From: Planctomycetota bacterium | GTDB taxonomy: Bacteria > Planctomycetota > Planctomycetia > Planctomycetales > Planctomycetaceae | Direction: 5' to 3' | Assembly (NCBI GenBank): GCA_003388505.1 | Contig: QQVO01000016.1 | Location: forward strand, 90,080 to 154,079 | DNA length: 64,000 nt | In this document: in pieces, positions 55,830 through 64,000 of the stretch | Layout: the number at the start of each line of letters is the position of its first letter | Position numbering within the stretch: the first letter of the stretch is position 1 | Position numbers and translations under genes: made by a program | Notes under the pieces: model-generated | What the model was told of the DNA's origin: nothing | Databases searched by the model: none | Seen by the model: only the letters and a program-made list of their open reading frames with translations

Positions 55830-57395
55830 CTACCGCCCGAACTCGTCCCCGTACCGCCCGATCATCTTCCGTTCCATCGAGGCCCGTTCGTCGTTGATCA
55901 TCTGCCAGATCTGTTCCCGCTGCGGCGCGCTCGCGCTCACCGCCTGCGCCTGCTGCTCCCGAACCTGCTGCAGGTTGCTGGTGACCTCGACGTCCACCGG
56001 CCGGCCGTACGTGTACGGCCCCCACGCCGTCCGCGCGCCGCCCCACCAGGCGTCCGCCCCGCTGTAATAGCCGGGCTGCGCATTGACGTTATAGACCACG
56101 CTCTTCTCCAGCGCATTCACCTGCACCGCAGTCCCCTGCAAAGAGGCCGCCAGCCCGCGCAGTTGCGTCGCCACCCACTGGCCGTAATACGCCAGATCGG
56201 GATCGACTCCCCGCGTCGACAGCTTGTCAATCTTGTCCGCAAAGTTGATGTGCCACTGGGCCGTCCGGGAATACGACTTTGCCCGGCTGTAGGCCCGCGA
56301 CAGGTCGTCCACGATGTTGTTCACCGAGTTGAAGTAACGCCGAGAAGCGCGAACGTCGACCTTCGATTCGTCCTCCTCCGCGTCAGTCTCCGGCTCCGCC
56401 GGCTCAGCGGCCACCGGCTGCCCGTTGTGAGGCGAAGGGGCCGTAAGCAGGCTCAGCACCCGCCGCAGGCTTTCGTCCGACAGCGGCATGCTCAGCGTCA
56501 CCTTGCGGCCGTCGATCTTCGTCTCCGCAGAAGCCATCTCATCCAGCGTCGCGCCGGCGTCGTCCAGGAACTCGATCAGCAGCGGCTTCAGGTACTCCCC
56601 CTCGTTCCCTACATTCCGCCCGAACTCCATGTGGACGTCGGCCGTGATTTCTTCGTCAACGTGTACGTCGAAGCGGATTCCCTTGATCGTCTGCAGCAGG
56701 ATCGTCAGCGCGGACTTTTCCAGGGCCTTCCCCTCCAGCGCCGCCGCCCCGTTGAGCCGGTAGCGGACGAACCCCGGGTCGAGCATGTGCTCCATGTCGA
56801 ACGCCAGCATCACCTGCGCCGATTCGTCCTGCGCGGCGTTGGTCAGGTACTCACTGAGCCCGATCGGACCGAGATTGCCGCTGGTCGACTCCAGCCAGCG
56901 GGCCGCGCTCTGCCGCGTGGCGGGCGCCATGCCGCCGAGAATGCGGGGCCGACCCGAACCGGCCGTCGTCAGCTCGACGAAGTAGCCGTTGTTTTTCGCC
57001 GAATAGACAAGCCCGTGCCCGTCGATCTCCTGCAGTTCCGCCTCCTGCCGCTCCGCCAGACCGGCCATGTCGAACCCGTCCGGGAGATGGGTCAGCACGA
57101 CCGTCCAGTCTCCACCCGGAATCCCGGGCCGTGCATGCGAAGCCCGAACCAGCACGTCGACCCAGGGAGGAACGTTCGATCCCCCCGCCAGAAAGCGTTC
57201 TTCGTGTTGCTGTTCCCAGTCCTCCGCTTTCCCCCGCGGACTCTCCTTGAGAGCCCGCGCCCGGATGACGGCGATCGCGTTCGCATCGTCCGGCACGTAC
57301 GGCAACAGATCCTCAACGCCCTGAGCCGCAATCGACGACGTGAACGTCAGCCCCGCCAGCAACCCCGCCACAACAATTCCCATGCCGCGCAACAT
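55830..57395 (-). CDS. Secreted protein of unknown function (planctomycete type)
   Basis: A 521-aa protein that I do not recognise. Signal peptide MLRGMGIVVAGLLAGLTFTSSIAAQG; then LLPYVPDDANAIAVIRARAL, a start seen in several planctomycete exported proteins whose role is unknown. A middle region with GRKVTLSMPLSD is followed by a Pro/Glu-rich linker (VAAEPAEPETDAEEDE), then a helical C-terminal third with a Tyr/Gly patch (PGYYSGADAWWGG) and a final Gln/Glu-rich helix (REQQAQAVSASAPQREQIW). ATG 57395 is chosen because CGGAG lies about eight bases upstream; an earlier in-frame start has no signal. It is flanked by noncoding gaps on both sides. Confidence 0.75.
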   Translation of the reverse strand: MLRGMGIVVAGLLAGLTFTSSIAAQGVEDLLPYVPDDANAIAVIRARALKESPRGKAEDWEQQHEERFLAGGSNVPPWVDVLVRASHARPGIPGGDWTVVLTHLPDGFDMAGLAERQEAELQEIDGHGLVYSAKNNGYFVELTTAGSGRPRILGGMAPATRQSAARWLESTSGNLGPIGLSEYLTNAAQDESAQVMLAFDMEHMLDPGFVRYRLNGAAALEGKALEKSALTILLQTIKGIRFDVHVDEEITADVHMEFGRNVGNEGEYLKPLLIEFLDDAGATLDEMASAETKIDGRKVTLSMPLSDESLRRVLSLLTAPSPHNGQPVAAEPAEPETDAEEDESKVDVRASRRYFNSVNNIVDDLSRAYSRAKSYSRTAQWHINFADKIDKLSTRGVDPDLAYYGQWVATQLRGLAASLQGTAVQVNALEKSVVYNVNAQPGYYSGADAWWGGARTAWGPYTYGRPVDVEVTSNLQQVREQQAQAVSASAPQREQIWQMINDERASMERKMIGRYGDEFGR

Positions 57396-57614
57396 CACTC
57401 TGCTCCGACTCAATGAATAGGGAGGAACACCATCCGGCGCCTGCACTCGAAGCCGAGCCGACCCCGACTGGAATCACACTACCACCCCCGGTGGTCGATG
57501 TCACCTGCGGGGCAGGCCGGTGGAGGAAGAACGCAGGGCCCCGGAGGATCTGCGGTGCTTGAAAACAGAGGGCGGGCGATTCCCTGCGCGGGCGCGCGGC
57601 CGCAAACAATGTAG

Positions 57615-57636
57615 CCGACTCGCTCCGTCGAGTCGG
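57615..57636. repeat. CCGACTCG/CGAGTCGG hairpin
   Basis: Eight-bp perfect arms around six bases lie in the 371-bp gap between two - strand genes. Apart from this palindrome I see nothing that decides a function for the gap; a REP-type element is the simplest view. Confidence 0.55.
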
Positions 57637-57766
57637 ATGTCCGTGACGCGGAACTTGCTGCACGCGAAATCAGCGCACCACGCGAAAATTCTCACCTTGA
57701 GGAGCACAGAACTCAAACGCCCCGGACGCTCGAAAGCATCCGGGTCGCTGCATCGGCCCGCCTCTG

Positions 57767-58129
57767 TTAATTCGTTTCGATGTCGTACCAGTTCCCTTCG
57801 GACCCGACATTGACGACTTCGACGCGGAAATTCCCTGTCCGCCGGGGAGTCCAGGTGGCATAACAGCGGTCAAGACTGTCGGTGTCAGACGCCACGAGGT
57901 TGCCGTTTTCGTCATACACGAAGAGGTCGAGATCGGAGTAATCCCTGCCGTCGAGTTCAATCTCGGCCCGTTCACCGCCGTAGAAACGCGTGTCATAGCT
58001 GATCGTGCTGAAACCGGGGATGAACTCGTTGTAAGCGCCCTTGGCGCCGCCGGAATGGCCGGCGAAAACACTGACGCCGAGCAGTCCGCCGAAAACAGCC
58101 GTCAGAAGGGCGATCGGGCGAGTGGCCAT
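57767..58129 (-). CDS. Small secreted protein with pre-peptidase C-terminal-like fold
   Basis: A 120-aa protein with signal peptide (MATRPIALLTAVFGGLLGVSVFAG) and one compact beta-sandwich: GGERAEIELDGRDYSDLDLFVYDENG...CYATWTPRRTGNFRVEVVNVG. The pattern (a strand ending DLDLFVYD, then W-x-P-x-x-TG-x-F-x-V-x-V) is that of PPC domains found at the ends of secreted peptidases, but here it stands alone. ATG at 58129 has AAGGA about nine bases before it and excludes a 12-residue non-signal extension. It could bind a polymer or partner protein; there is no enzyme domain. The greA stop is 132 bp upstream. Confidence 0.7.
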   Translation of the reverse strand: MATRPIALLTAVFGGLLGVSVFAGHSGGAKGAYNEFIPGFSTISYDTRFYGGERAEIELDGRDYSDLDLFVYDENGNLVASDTDSLDRCYATWTPRRTGNFRVEVVNVGSEGNWYDIETN

Positions 58130-58261
58130 GGCGTCAGATCCTTTCTCAAGCAGGGGTTGTATCAATTCTTCGCTGCGGCCCGCGTGGTGCTTCGCGCCGC
58201 ATTCACCCTACTGACGCACCCCCGAAACAGCAGTTAAGGAGGTTTCTGAATAGCCCCCGGC

Positions 58262-58747
58262 TCACTCGTCGTGGTCGATGATCTTGACCACCTCGAGCTT
58301 CATCGTCCCGCGCGGAATTTCGACCTCCACCCGGTCCCCCTCCTTCTTGCCGGAGAGAGCCTGGGCGATCGGACTCGTCGTGAGAATCTTCATCACGTCC
58401 CCATCGTAATCCTCTTCGCCGGGACCGACGAACTCGTAGGTCTCCTCGTCGTCGAGTTCGAGGTCTTTGACCGTGACGGTCGACCCGAAGGAGACCACAC
58501 CCTTGGGCATGTCCGATTTGTCGACGATGTAGCAGCCCGCGAGTTTGCCCTTGAGAACGCCGATGCGGCGTTCGAGGTGCGCAAGATTTTCGCGCTGGCC
58601 GTGATACTCCTGGTTCTCGCTCAGATCCCCCTCTGCGCGGGCCTTCGCGATATCCTCGGCGATCTTGGGCCGCTCTTCTTCTTCAAGCTGTTTGATCTCA
58701 GCCAGCAGCTTGTCGTAGCCCTCGCGGCTGATCGGCTGACGATCCAT
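58262..58747 (-). CDS. greA: Transcription elongation factor GreA
   Basis: GreA helps stalled RNA polymerase cut backtracked transcripts. The 161-aa length is normal. The N-terminal coiled coil ([33 protein letters not shown]) carries the tip acidic pair in the [12 protein letters not shown] loop, and the C-terminal FKBP-like part has [13 protein letters not shown] and [21 protein letters not shown]. Unlike many greA genes it is not next to lysS. A 180-bp inverted-repeat element begins about 70 bp upstream of its start. Confidence 0.95.
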   Translation of the reverse strand: MDRQPISREGYDKLLAEIKQLEEEERPKIAEDIAKARAEGDLSENQEYHGQRENLAHLERRIGVLKGKLAGCYIVDKSDMPKGVVSFGSTVTVKDLELDDEETYEFVGPGEEDYDGDVMKILTTSPIAQALSGKKEGDRVEVEIPRGTMKLEVVKIIDHDE

Positions 58748-58818
58748 GAATCACTCCGCAAGTCTTGAGTTTGAGATTGGCTGGAAAAGGGGGGGCGAAA
58801 CGCAGTCTGTCGCGTTCA

Positions 58819-58998
58819 GTTTTCAACGCAAAGGCGCTGAGAGGCAAAGGACCGCGAAGTCATCTGGAGATGAAATGTACTGCTGAACGGCGGCGTCTGA
58901 AGCATTGGGCGTCCGCGATCACAATGTGCAGTGCTGTACGCCACGCCACTCTCTAACTCTGCGCGTCTTTGCCACCTTCGTGACTTTGCGTTGAAAAC
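58819..58998. mobile_element. 180-bp element with 15-bp terminal inverted repeats
   Basis: GTTTTCAACGCAAAG (58819-58833) and its exact complement (58984-58998) bound a noncoding unit. Further inner complementarity exists (GCAAAGG near the left, CTTTGCC near the right). The ends are related in style to the AACCAC family (CTTCGTGACTTTGCG) but are not the same sequence. No target-site duplication is evident. It fills much of the 356-bp gap between greA and the Gfo/Idh gene. Confidence 0.7.
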
Positions 58999-59103
58999 CA
59001 GAAGCGTCTCGTTCACCTCCACAAAAAAGGACCACGGGGCGCGACGAAAGCCGCGACCCGTGGTGTAGGACACCTGTTTCTTACTCAATCGACCGCAGAA
59101 TGT

Positions 59104-60249
59104 CTATCCGACGTTCTCCCAACTCCGCCCGCTCGCGCTGCTGAGCACCGCGTCGCAGACCTTCTGGGTTTCGAGCGCGTCCCGGAACGTCGGGCTGCAC
59201 GGCTCGCCCGTTTCCAGGCTCTTGAGGAAGTCGGCGACATGGTGCACGAAGGAATGTTCGTAACCGATCTGCAAGCCGGGCACCCACCACTTGTCCATGT
59301 AGGGGTGCTCGCCTCCGTGATCGGTCACGTGAATGCTGCGCCACCCGCGGAGCTTGCCTTCGTCGCCGTGATCGAAGTATTCCAGCCGGTGCAAATCGTG
59401 CAGATCCCACTTGATGGAAGCATGCTCGCCGTTGATCTCGAACGTGTAGAGCGCCTTGTGGCCGCGGGCGTAGCGGGTCGACTCGAACAGGCCGAGCGAC
59501 CCGTTTTCAAAGTGACACAGAAACGCGCACGCGTCGTCGATGCCGACCGCCTGTTTTTGACCGGTCTCCTGATGCACACGCTCCTTGATGAACGTCTCAG
59601 TCATCGCGCCGACGTCGGAGATCGACCCGTTCAGCCAGATCGCCGTGTCGATGCAGTGCGCCAGCAGGTCGCCGGTCACGCCCGACCCCGCCGCCGCGGC
59701 ATCCAGCCGCCACAACGCGGCGCCCCCCTGCGGCAGGTCTTCCGAAATCGTCCAGTCCTGCAGAAAGTTCGCCCGGTAATGAAAGATGCGTCCAAGCTTG
59801 CCTTCATCGATGAGGTGTTTCGCCAGCGTGACGGCCGGCACGCGGCGGTAATTGTACCACACGGTGTTGGGGACGCCGGCTTTCTCCACCGCCTGGCACA
59901 TCTCCTCGCCTTCGGCCGTGTTCATGGCGATCGGCTTCTCGCAGAGAATCGTCTTCCCCGCCTCGGCCGCCGCGATGGCAATCTCCTTATGCAGGTTGTT
60001 CGGCACACAGATGTCGACGGCGTCGATGTCGTCGCGGGCGAGAAGCTGCCGCCAGTCGGTCTCGATCGACTCGTAGCCCCACTGGTCGGCGAACGCCTGA
60101 ATGTTGTCCGCGTTCCGCGCACACGCCGCCTTCAGGACCGGGCGGTACTCCAGTTCCGGAAAGAAATCGCCCACGCGTTTGTAAGCGTTGGTATGCGCCC
60201 GGCCCATAAAGCCGTAGCCGATCATGCCCAGGTTGAGGGGCTTGGTCAT
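59104..60249 (-). CDS. Gfo/Idh/MocA-family oxidoreductase
   Basis: A 381-aa NAD(P)-dependent sugar dehydrogenase-like protein. Rossmann start [30 protein letters not shown]; the family motif CEKPIAMN with catalytic Lys; [32 protein letters not shown] matching the substrate-domain GGG...DLG-H-D region. It has no signal, so it is probably cytoplasmic. Members oxidise or epimerise sugar or cyclitol hydroxyls, often through 3-keto intermediates. ATG at 60249 is chosen because the reading from 60279 adds only ten residues ahead of the Rossmann strand. It was probably once next to the TIM-barrel gene at 62089-63114. Confidence 0.88.
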   Translation of the reverse strand: MTKPLNLGMIGYGFMGRAHTNAYKRVGDFFPELEYRPVLKAACARNADNIQAFADQWGYESIETDWRQLLARDDIDAVDICVPNNLHKEIAIAAAEAGKTILCEKPIAMNTAEGEEMCQAVEKAGVPNTVWYNYRRVPAVTLAKHLIDEGKLGRIFHYRANFLQDWTISEDLPQGGAALWRLDAAAAGSGVTGDLLAHCIDTAIWLNGSISDVGAMTETFIKERVHQETGQKQAVGIDDACAFLCHFENGSLGLFESTRYARGHKALYTFEINGEHASIKWDLHDLHRLEYFDHGDEGKLRGWRSIHVTDHGGEHPYMDKWWVPGLQIGYEHSFVHHVADFLKSLETGEPCSPTFRDALETQKVCDAVLSSASGRSWENVG

Positions 60250-60285
60250 TGGGAGTTCTCTCGTGTTTTGTGTTCTCACTATGAG

Positions 60286-60900
60286 TTATTGGATGAGAGC
60301 AGCATCGATCCAATTCAAGAAACTTCGCACTTCGCCAGCGTCTGCATCGAGGTATCTGGCCGTGATCGCCTGGCCCATTGGTTTGCCCGGGTCTTCTTGA
60401 AGAGCAAGCCAAGAGTGAATTCGGGCCTTCGACTCCTTGACATCAGAGAATCTACGTGGTGCAGGCAAGCCCTCGAGCAAGGCATCAACATGGGGCAGCA
60501 ACTCGTCGCTGCCCGGAATCAAGAATGCCAGAAATGACTCCAGCATTCCGGGCAATCTATTATTCGGCATCAACCAGGCACCGAATCGCCTTCCATCATC
60601 CAGTTCGACTGTCGTACCGTTCTGATCGGGCGTGGACGGAAGTTGTGCAACTCCTGCGTTCGCTAACGAATCGCGAAGTTGCGACCAGCGATGTTCCATC
60701 GCTTCGTCTGCATCGATAACAACGGCAAGTCGCTCAAGCCCGCTGGCAACACGTAAACGCACTGGCACGGTTTCTAATAATTTGTCAATCCCGTTAGTGG
60801 CCTCAACGTCAAACATTTCTGGGACGTTATGGTGGTGAAAGATGGCCCACATCACATGCTGATCATCAGGCCCCTCCACGAGCAGCGTTCGTGATTCCAT
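60286..60900 (-). CDS. DUF3226-type TOPRIM domain protein
   Basis: A 204-aa protein with TOPRIM signatures: LLVEGPDD (E9), VVIDADEA (D63, D65), and the GAWLMPNNRLPGMLESFL segment typical of DUF3226 proteins, which hold the metal-binding acidic cluster of OLD- and topoisomerase-type nucleases. It starts at the base after the ATPase stop codon, with no gap, so the two are translated together. Codon use is more A/T-rich than in the flanking sugar genes. In PARIS, a related module, the ATPase holds a TOPRIM effector until a phage trigger appears; that role is an inference here. Confidence 0.78.
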   Translation of the reverse strand: MESRTLLVEGPDDQHVMWAIFHHHNVPEMFDVEATNGIDKLLETVPVRLRVASGLERLAVVIDADEAMEHRWSQLRDSLANAGVAQLPSTPDQNGTTVELDDGRRFGAWLMPNNRLPGMLESFLAFLIPGSDELLPHVDALLEGLPAPRRFSDVKESKARIHSWLALQEDPGKPMGQAITARYLDADAGEVRSFLNWIDAALIQ

Positions 60901-62055
60901 CTAGCGCACCTCAATGTTGTCGCGAGCGATTACTTCCAAATCGCGTTCACCGATAACAACGGCCCGGGTATCTTCGTTGTGCCGCTCTACACGAATTAGA
61001 ATTCCTTCCGATCGACCATCCTCGATTGCAGCCTTCTGAAAACCCTCAATGCAATCCCAAGAGTGCGTCGTTGCAAATACTTGTACATTGAGTTGGTATG
61101 CCATCTGAAATATCAACTGCCAATACTGGTGAATCGCAGAGAAGTGCACACCTTCTTCAATTTCATCAATAAGCAGAATGTCTCTTCCACTCGACAAGCT
61201 TCCCGGAGGAAGAGGACTTCTATCGTCTGAGTTCATCCGTTGCCGCGCATACGCCAATGACAGCGCAGTGAGAAACACGCGCTCTACTCCGTCCCCCAAA
61301 CTCTTCAACGGTTGTGGAGTGCGACGCCCCGACAACCGTGTAACGAAAATGCGTCCACCGTACCGACGCGGGTGTTCTACTAACGAGATCCTCTCGATTG
61401 GCACAAGGAGATTCAAAAAGTCAATCACCGTTGCCTCCGACTCTGTCAAAGAGACTGCGTCCCACCAGCGTCCGATCATCTCCGAGTCAACTGAACCGGC
61501 ACGCAGAAACGGCGGTGAAGACTCAACTGAACGCCCTCGAGTCCTACGAAGTGTACGAAACCAAGAGTCGTATCGCTTTACAAAAAACTGTTCAGAGTCT
61601 CCTTGCATCGTCTTCAATGCCGGAAACACCTCTCCGTCTGCAATTTCGAAGTCTTCTTCTGTGTACTCAACGTATGTCGGAGGAGCGGGTTCACTCGAAA
61701 GTGTTCGCTCAACCCATGTCATTCGCAGCCCCATTTGTTCGTGTGAATCGGTCGCCGGCCCTAGCACGATGTCGTTGTTGTACTCTGGTCCGAAACGCCG
61801 CCCGAAGAATAGCGCCGGGATATCAACTTCGACTTCACGTGACTCCGGATCCTGTTCAGTAAGCAACTCCTCGCGTGCAACGAGCACGTCATGAATTGCC
61901 TCCGGCCGCATCTGGGAAGCGTATAGCCAGAGAGCTTCCAGCAGAGTCGTCTTACCGACGCTGTTTTTTCCGACAATCAGGTTGACTCGTCCCAAGTTCG
62001 GGATCGTGAGTTCCTTGAACGACCGGAAGTTCGCAATATAGAAGCTGTTAAACAT
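60901..62055 (-). CDS. OLD-like AAA (ABC-type) ATPase
   Basis: A 384-aa AAA_15/AAA_21-type ATPase related to OLD and SMC heads. FRSFKELTIPNLGRVNLIVGKNSVGKTT gives Walker A (residues 29-36); signature SLGDG (252-256); Walker B LLIDEIEEGVH (294-303) with the catalytic Glu; H-loop ATTHSW (H331). Its length and the adjacent TOPRIM gene fit a two-component anti-phage ATPase-nuclease module, while the TOPRIM domain that OLD carries on the same chain is separate here. It sits 33 bp after the TIM-barrel stop on the same strand, so transcription could be shared. No nuclease residues are seen on this chain. Confidence 0.85.
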   Translation of the reverse strand: MFNSFYIANFRSFKELTIPNLGRVNLIVGKNSVGKTTLLEALWLYASQMRPEAIHDVLVAREELLTEQDPESREVEVDIPALFFGRRFGPEYNNDIVLGPATDSHEQMGLRMTWVERTLSSEPAPPTYVEYTEEDFEIADGEVFPALKTMQGDSEQFFVKRYDSWFRTLRRTRGRSVESSPPFLRAGSVDSEMIGRWWDAVSLTESEATVIDFLNLLVPIERISLVEHPRRYGGRIFVTRLSGRRTPQPLKSLGDGVERVFLTALSLAYARQRMNSDDRSPLPPGSLSSGRDILLIDEIEEGVHFSAIHQYWQLIFQMAYQLNVQVFATTHSWDCIEGFQKAAIEDGRSEGILIRVERHNEDTRAVVIGERDLEVIARDNIEVR

Positions 62056-62088
62056 CTCAAGACCTTGGTTCGAGAAGCGACGTGCGAT

Positions 62089-63114
62089 TCAGTCCCAGCC
62101 GTGGGCATCTCGGACGCGAAGCATCACATCCAGAATCGTATTCCACGTCTCCTGCGTTTCGAGCATCTCGTTGGGGAACATGCAGCCGTCCCAGCAGATG
62201 TGCCGGATGCCGCGGTCGGCCGCGCCTTCGAGCCAGTAGGCGGCGCACTTCACGATGTCGAGTTTCCCGTTGGGGTCGTCGGCCGGGCAGTGGCGGCCGG
62301 TCTTGTCGTGCGAGCCGGTGCCGTGGACCGAACCGTCGTTCTGGGCGATGTGGAAATCGATCGTCCAGGGGCGGAGAGCGTCGGTCATCGTCTTGTAGGC
62401 CGACCAGAACTCGTCATCGGAGTAGCCTTCCTTCAGGAGGGCGTGCTCCGGCGCGTTGTAGCCGAGCAGGTAGAGATAGGTATGTGCCATGTCGGCTTGG
62501 AACCCGACCGTCTCCGGCATGTCGACCGCTTCGAGCAGGTTGACCATGTCCTTCCAGGAATGCATGCCGGCCCAGCAGATCTCGCCCTCGGCGGCGAGCC
62601 GTTCGCCATGATCGGCCGCCACCTTGGCCGCGGCGCGGAACGTTTCGGCGATTTTCTTCGTGTTGCCCTCGGGGTCTTCGGCCCAGGCATCCGGCCCGCA
62701 GGCCGAGTCGATGCGAATCACGCCGTATTTCCGCACGCCGTGATCGTTGAACACCTTGGCGATGCGGCAGGCTTTCTCCACGGCCGTGACAAACTTGCCG
62801 CGGGCCTCTTCGTCGCCCATCGCGGAGTCCCCCACGGTGCCCGGCCAGACCGGAGCGACCAGCGTTCCGACGGTGAATCCGTGGCCGGCGATCTTGTCGG
62901 CGATCGCCTTGAGTTCGTCGTCGCTCGCGTCGGGATCGGTGTGCGGATGAAACAGGAAGTAGTCGATGCCATCGTACTTGACGCCGTTGACCTCGGCTCC
63001 GGCCGTCAGTTCGAGCATCCGGTCGAGGGAGATCGGAGGGTTGTCGGTCCCTTCTTCTTTCCCCACCAGGCCGGGCCACATGGCGTTGTGCAGTTTCGGG
63101 AGCGCGTGTGACAT
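62089..63114 (-). CDS. Xylose-isomerase-like TIM-barrel protein
   Basis: A 341-aa sugar-phosphate isomerase/epimerase-type TIM barrel (AP endonuclease family 2 fold). ATG 63114 has GGAG nine bases upstream; the frame is open another 97 codons but only over repeat-like DNA. Metal-site candidates include [36 protein letters not shown], and the ending [10 protein letters not shown]. The close similarity to xylose isomerase comes from [20 protein letters not shown] and the acidic pattern. It pairs functionally with the Gfo/Idh gene as in cyclitol or keto-sugar pathways, though the two are now separated by the ATPase-TOPRIM pair. The product is probably cytoplasmic. Confidence 0.85.
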   Translation of the reverse strand: MSHALPKLHNAMWPGLVGKEEGTDNPPISLDRMLELTAGAEVNGVKYDGIDYFLFHPHTDPDASDDELKAIADKIAGHGFTVGTLVAPVWPGTVGDSAMGDEEARGKFVTAVEKACRIAKVFNDHGVRKYGVIRIDSACGPDAWAEDPEGNTKKIAETFRAAAKVAADHGERLAAEGEICWAGMHSWKDMVNLLEAVDMPETVGFQADMAHTYLYLLGYNAPEHALLKEGYSDDEFWSAYKTMTDALRPWTIDFHIAQNDGSVHGTGSHDKTGRHCPADDPNGKLDIVKCAAYWLEGAADRGIRHICWDGCMFPNEMLETQETWNTILDVMLRVRDAHGWD

Positions 63115-63561
63115 CAACAGTTTCTCCTGTTCCACCCGGTCGTCGCCGGTGGTCCTCGTGGGAGTTTGTCTTTGGAGCGGGTAACGAATGAGTTTCCGAA
63201 ATCGAGTCGACGTGCCCCGGGTTGGAACAGGAATCAGCGCCGTGAATTCCCGGTTCGCTGACGCCGGAGCACTGGGGCTACCCTCACTTCGTTCAGTCCA
63301 ACCCCGCCCACCCAGCCGGTGGTGCTCGCTCGAGTTCCTTTCGGGAGGCGAAGCGAACGATCCCGCGAGGGAGGCACTCGACGGAACGACTGAGACCGTG
63401 CGCACAAACTACCGAAAAGCGGCCAAAGAGTCACGCAAGACAACCACGTCTCCCTGTCCGTTCGCTTGACATCCATTCGGCGAACCGTCCACAAAGGAGC
63501 GAGCAAACGCGAATACGTCGCGTGGGCCCTTCGAGGGGCCGAGCGATCGAGTCGCGTCGAT
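63115..63561. other. Intergenic region upstream of the TIM-barrel gene
   Basis: No gene is supported. The + strand reads repeated CACTGGGG and GGTGGTGCTCG palindromic pieces (63268-63335), and the stretch to 63561 contains no recognisable terminator or promoter. Frames that cross it join the 105-bp repeat and are not called. Confidence 0.45.
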
Positions 63562-63666
63562 TAGAGCAAACTGCTCGACCTTGTGTCCGCGTCGAGCGGT
63601 GTTTGGACTGTCGAGGACGAGAATCCGCGAGACAGATCGCCAACACTGATTTGCGAAGCGATACAA
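63562..63666 (-). repeat. 105-bp dispersed repeat, copy 2 (inverted)
   Basis: This is the reverse-complement partner of 6141-6245, 57 kb away, again ending in a TAGAGCAAA...TGCTC palindrome. It lies 34 bp upstream of the truncated response-regulator gene, with the opposite orientation relative to the downstream gene from copy 1. Confidence 0.9.
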
Positions 63667-63700
63667 TTTCGGACGAGTCGGCTCATTGCGGAGTCTGCCC

Positions 63701-63873
63701 ATGTCGTCTGCCAAAGTGCTATTGATCGAGGACAGCGCGGTCGACGCGGTGCTGATTCAAGGACTCCTGGCGAATGCACGAGGAATCGCATTCGACATCC
63801 AGACGGCGGACACGCTGGCGGGCGGATTGCAGTTGATCGAGAGAGACGGTTTCGACGTCATCCTTTCGGATTT
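63701..63873 (+). pseudogene. Truncated response-regulator receiver domain
   Basis: Starts MSSAKVLLIEDSAVDA at 63701 and reads the first half of a CheY-like receiver domain, with acidic pair E10-D11 and phosphoacceptor D57 in FDVILSDL. It stops one codon later: the Leu58 codon takes its last base from foreign DNA and the next codon is TAA. The remaining receiver strands, including the Thr/Ser and Lys of the active site, and any output domain are missing at this point. The sequence change coincides with a GTAA-type IS end, so the gene was cut by insertion rather than by a point mutation. Confidence 0.85.
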
Positions 63874-64000
63874 GTAACACTTCACTTATCTGGAGTGATG
63901 CAGGGGGGCAGCGGGGGGAGGTTTCCGGTTTTTAGATAGTCGGCGAGGGCGGCGGTGAGGGTGTCGAGGGGTTGATGGCCGCGTTGTTTGAGCGTGCGGA
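63874..64000. mobile_element. IS66-like element, one end only
   Basis: The element begins GTAACACTTCACTTATC; IS66 ends typically begin GTAA. The host sequence just before it is TCGGATTT, which would be the 8-bp target duplication expected at the other end. The - strand reading frame inside is the end of a transposase. The element runs off the window, so its size is unknown. The family name is tentative. Confidence 0.7.
63882..63998 (-). CDS. Transposase, C-terminal fragment (IS66-like)
   Basis: A 38-codon tail reading RTLKQRGHQPLDTLTAALAD, then YLKTGNLPPLPPC, open to the right window edge. A helix followed by TGNLPPLP-type ends is common in IS66-group transposases, and the stop lies 9 bp from the element end, as expected for the last gene of such an element. 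Catalytic DDE residues lie outside the window. Confidence 0.6.
   Translation of the reverse strand, partial: RTLKQRGHQPLDTLTAALADYLKTGNLPPLPPCITPDK

Noticed and set aside
63115..63405. 97-codon N-terminal extension of the TIM-barrel protein
   Set aside because: Runs through palindromic intergenic DNA; the ATG at 63114 has a good GGAG site.

Overview
The window looks like chromosome from a high-GC planctomycete (order Planctomycetales, probably family Planctomycetaceae). The strongest evidence is lineage-typical protein families: four PSCyt1/DUF1549/DUF1553 cytochromes, five Tat-exported DUF1501 proteins, a PVC-type dehydrogenase with HEAT repeats and a C-terminal heme domain, two ceramidase-like secreted enzymes, a DUF1080 protein, and a zinc-ribbon Ser/Thr kinase carrying an FGE-type domain. 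I see no rRNA, tRNA or CRISPR array.

Layout. 0-6 kb: the tail of a MoxR ATPase and coaD on +, then a small hypothetical gene, a ceramidase-like enzyme, a DUF1080 protein and argH on -. 6-7.2 kb: a secreted Tyr-rich protein and a nest of small repeats. 7.2-20.1 kb: five - strand genes alternating PSCyt1 cytochrome and DUF1501. 20.5-24.4 kb: a divergent + strand pair of another subfamily. 24.5-27.2 kb: a three-gene ABC-2 exporter. 27.2-28 kb: a 160-bp mobile element, then a candidate sigma54-driven small RNA with a near-perfect intrinsic terminator. 28-33 kb: an operon of a membrane PIN-TRAM protein, a squalene-hopene-cyclase-like enzyme and a DUF116/polyprenyl-synthase fusion. 33-46.7 kb: an orphan DUF1501, a 1586-aa metallohydrolase/dehydrogenase/heme fusion, a second ceramidase-like enzyme, and another DUF1501/PSCyt1 pair. 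46.9-50.3 kb: an SF1 helicase with an N-terminal winged helix and a C-terminal nuclease domain. 50.4-58.8 kb: a type II NADH dehydrogenase, the kinase-FGE protein, two secreted proteins and greA. 59.1-63.1 kb: a Gfo/Idh oxidoreductase and a sugar-isomerase-like TIM barrel, separated by an OLD-like ATPase plus TOPRIM pair. 63.5-64 kb: a repeat, then a response-regulator gene cut at its phosphoacceptor Asp by an IS66-like element that runs off the window.

How the parts fit. Most proteins appear to be exported and concerned with periplasmic breakdown or redox chemistry. The cytochrome/DUF1501 pairs, the PVC dehydrogenase, the DUF1080 protein and the Gfo/Idh plus TIM-barrel pair match gene sets that planctomycetes are thought to use on polysaccharides and sulfated or phosphorylated substrates, but no substrate can be named from sequence. 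The helicase-nuclease and the ATPase-TOPRIM pair are visibly more AT-rich than their neighbours and look like acquired genome-defence genes. Intergenic DNA is full of small palindromic and terminal-inverted-repeat elements. At least six dispersed families can be recognised by eye; one shows nesting and a target-site duplication, and one palindrome sits in frame inside the cyclase gene.

The most novel candidates are the sigma54-small RNA unit at 27.5-27.7 kb, the winged-helix/helicase/nuclease protein, and the ATPase-TOPRIM cassette set into a catabolic operon. All calls come from reading the sequence; no database search was run.
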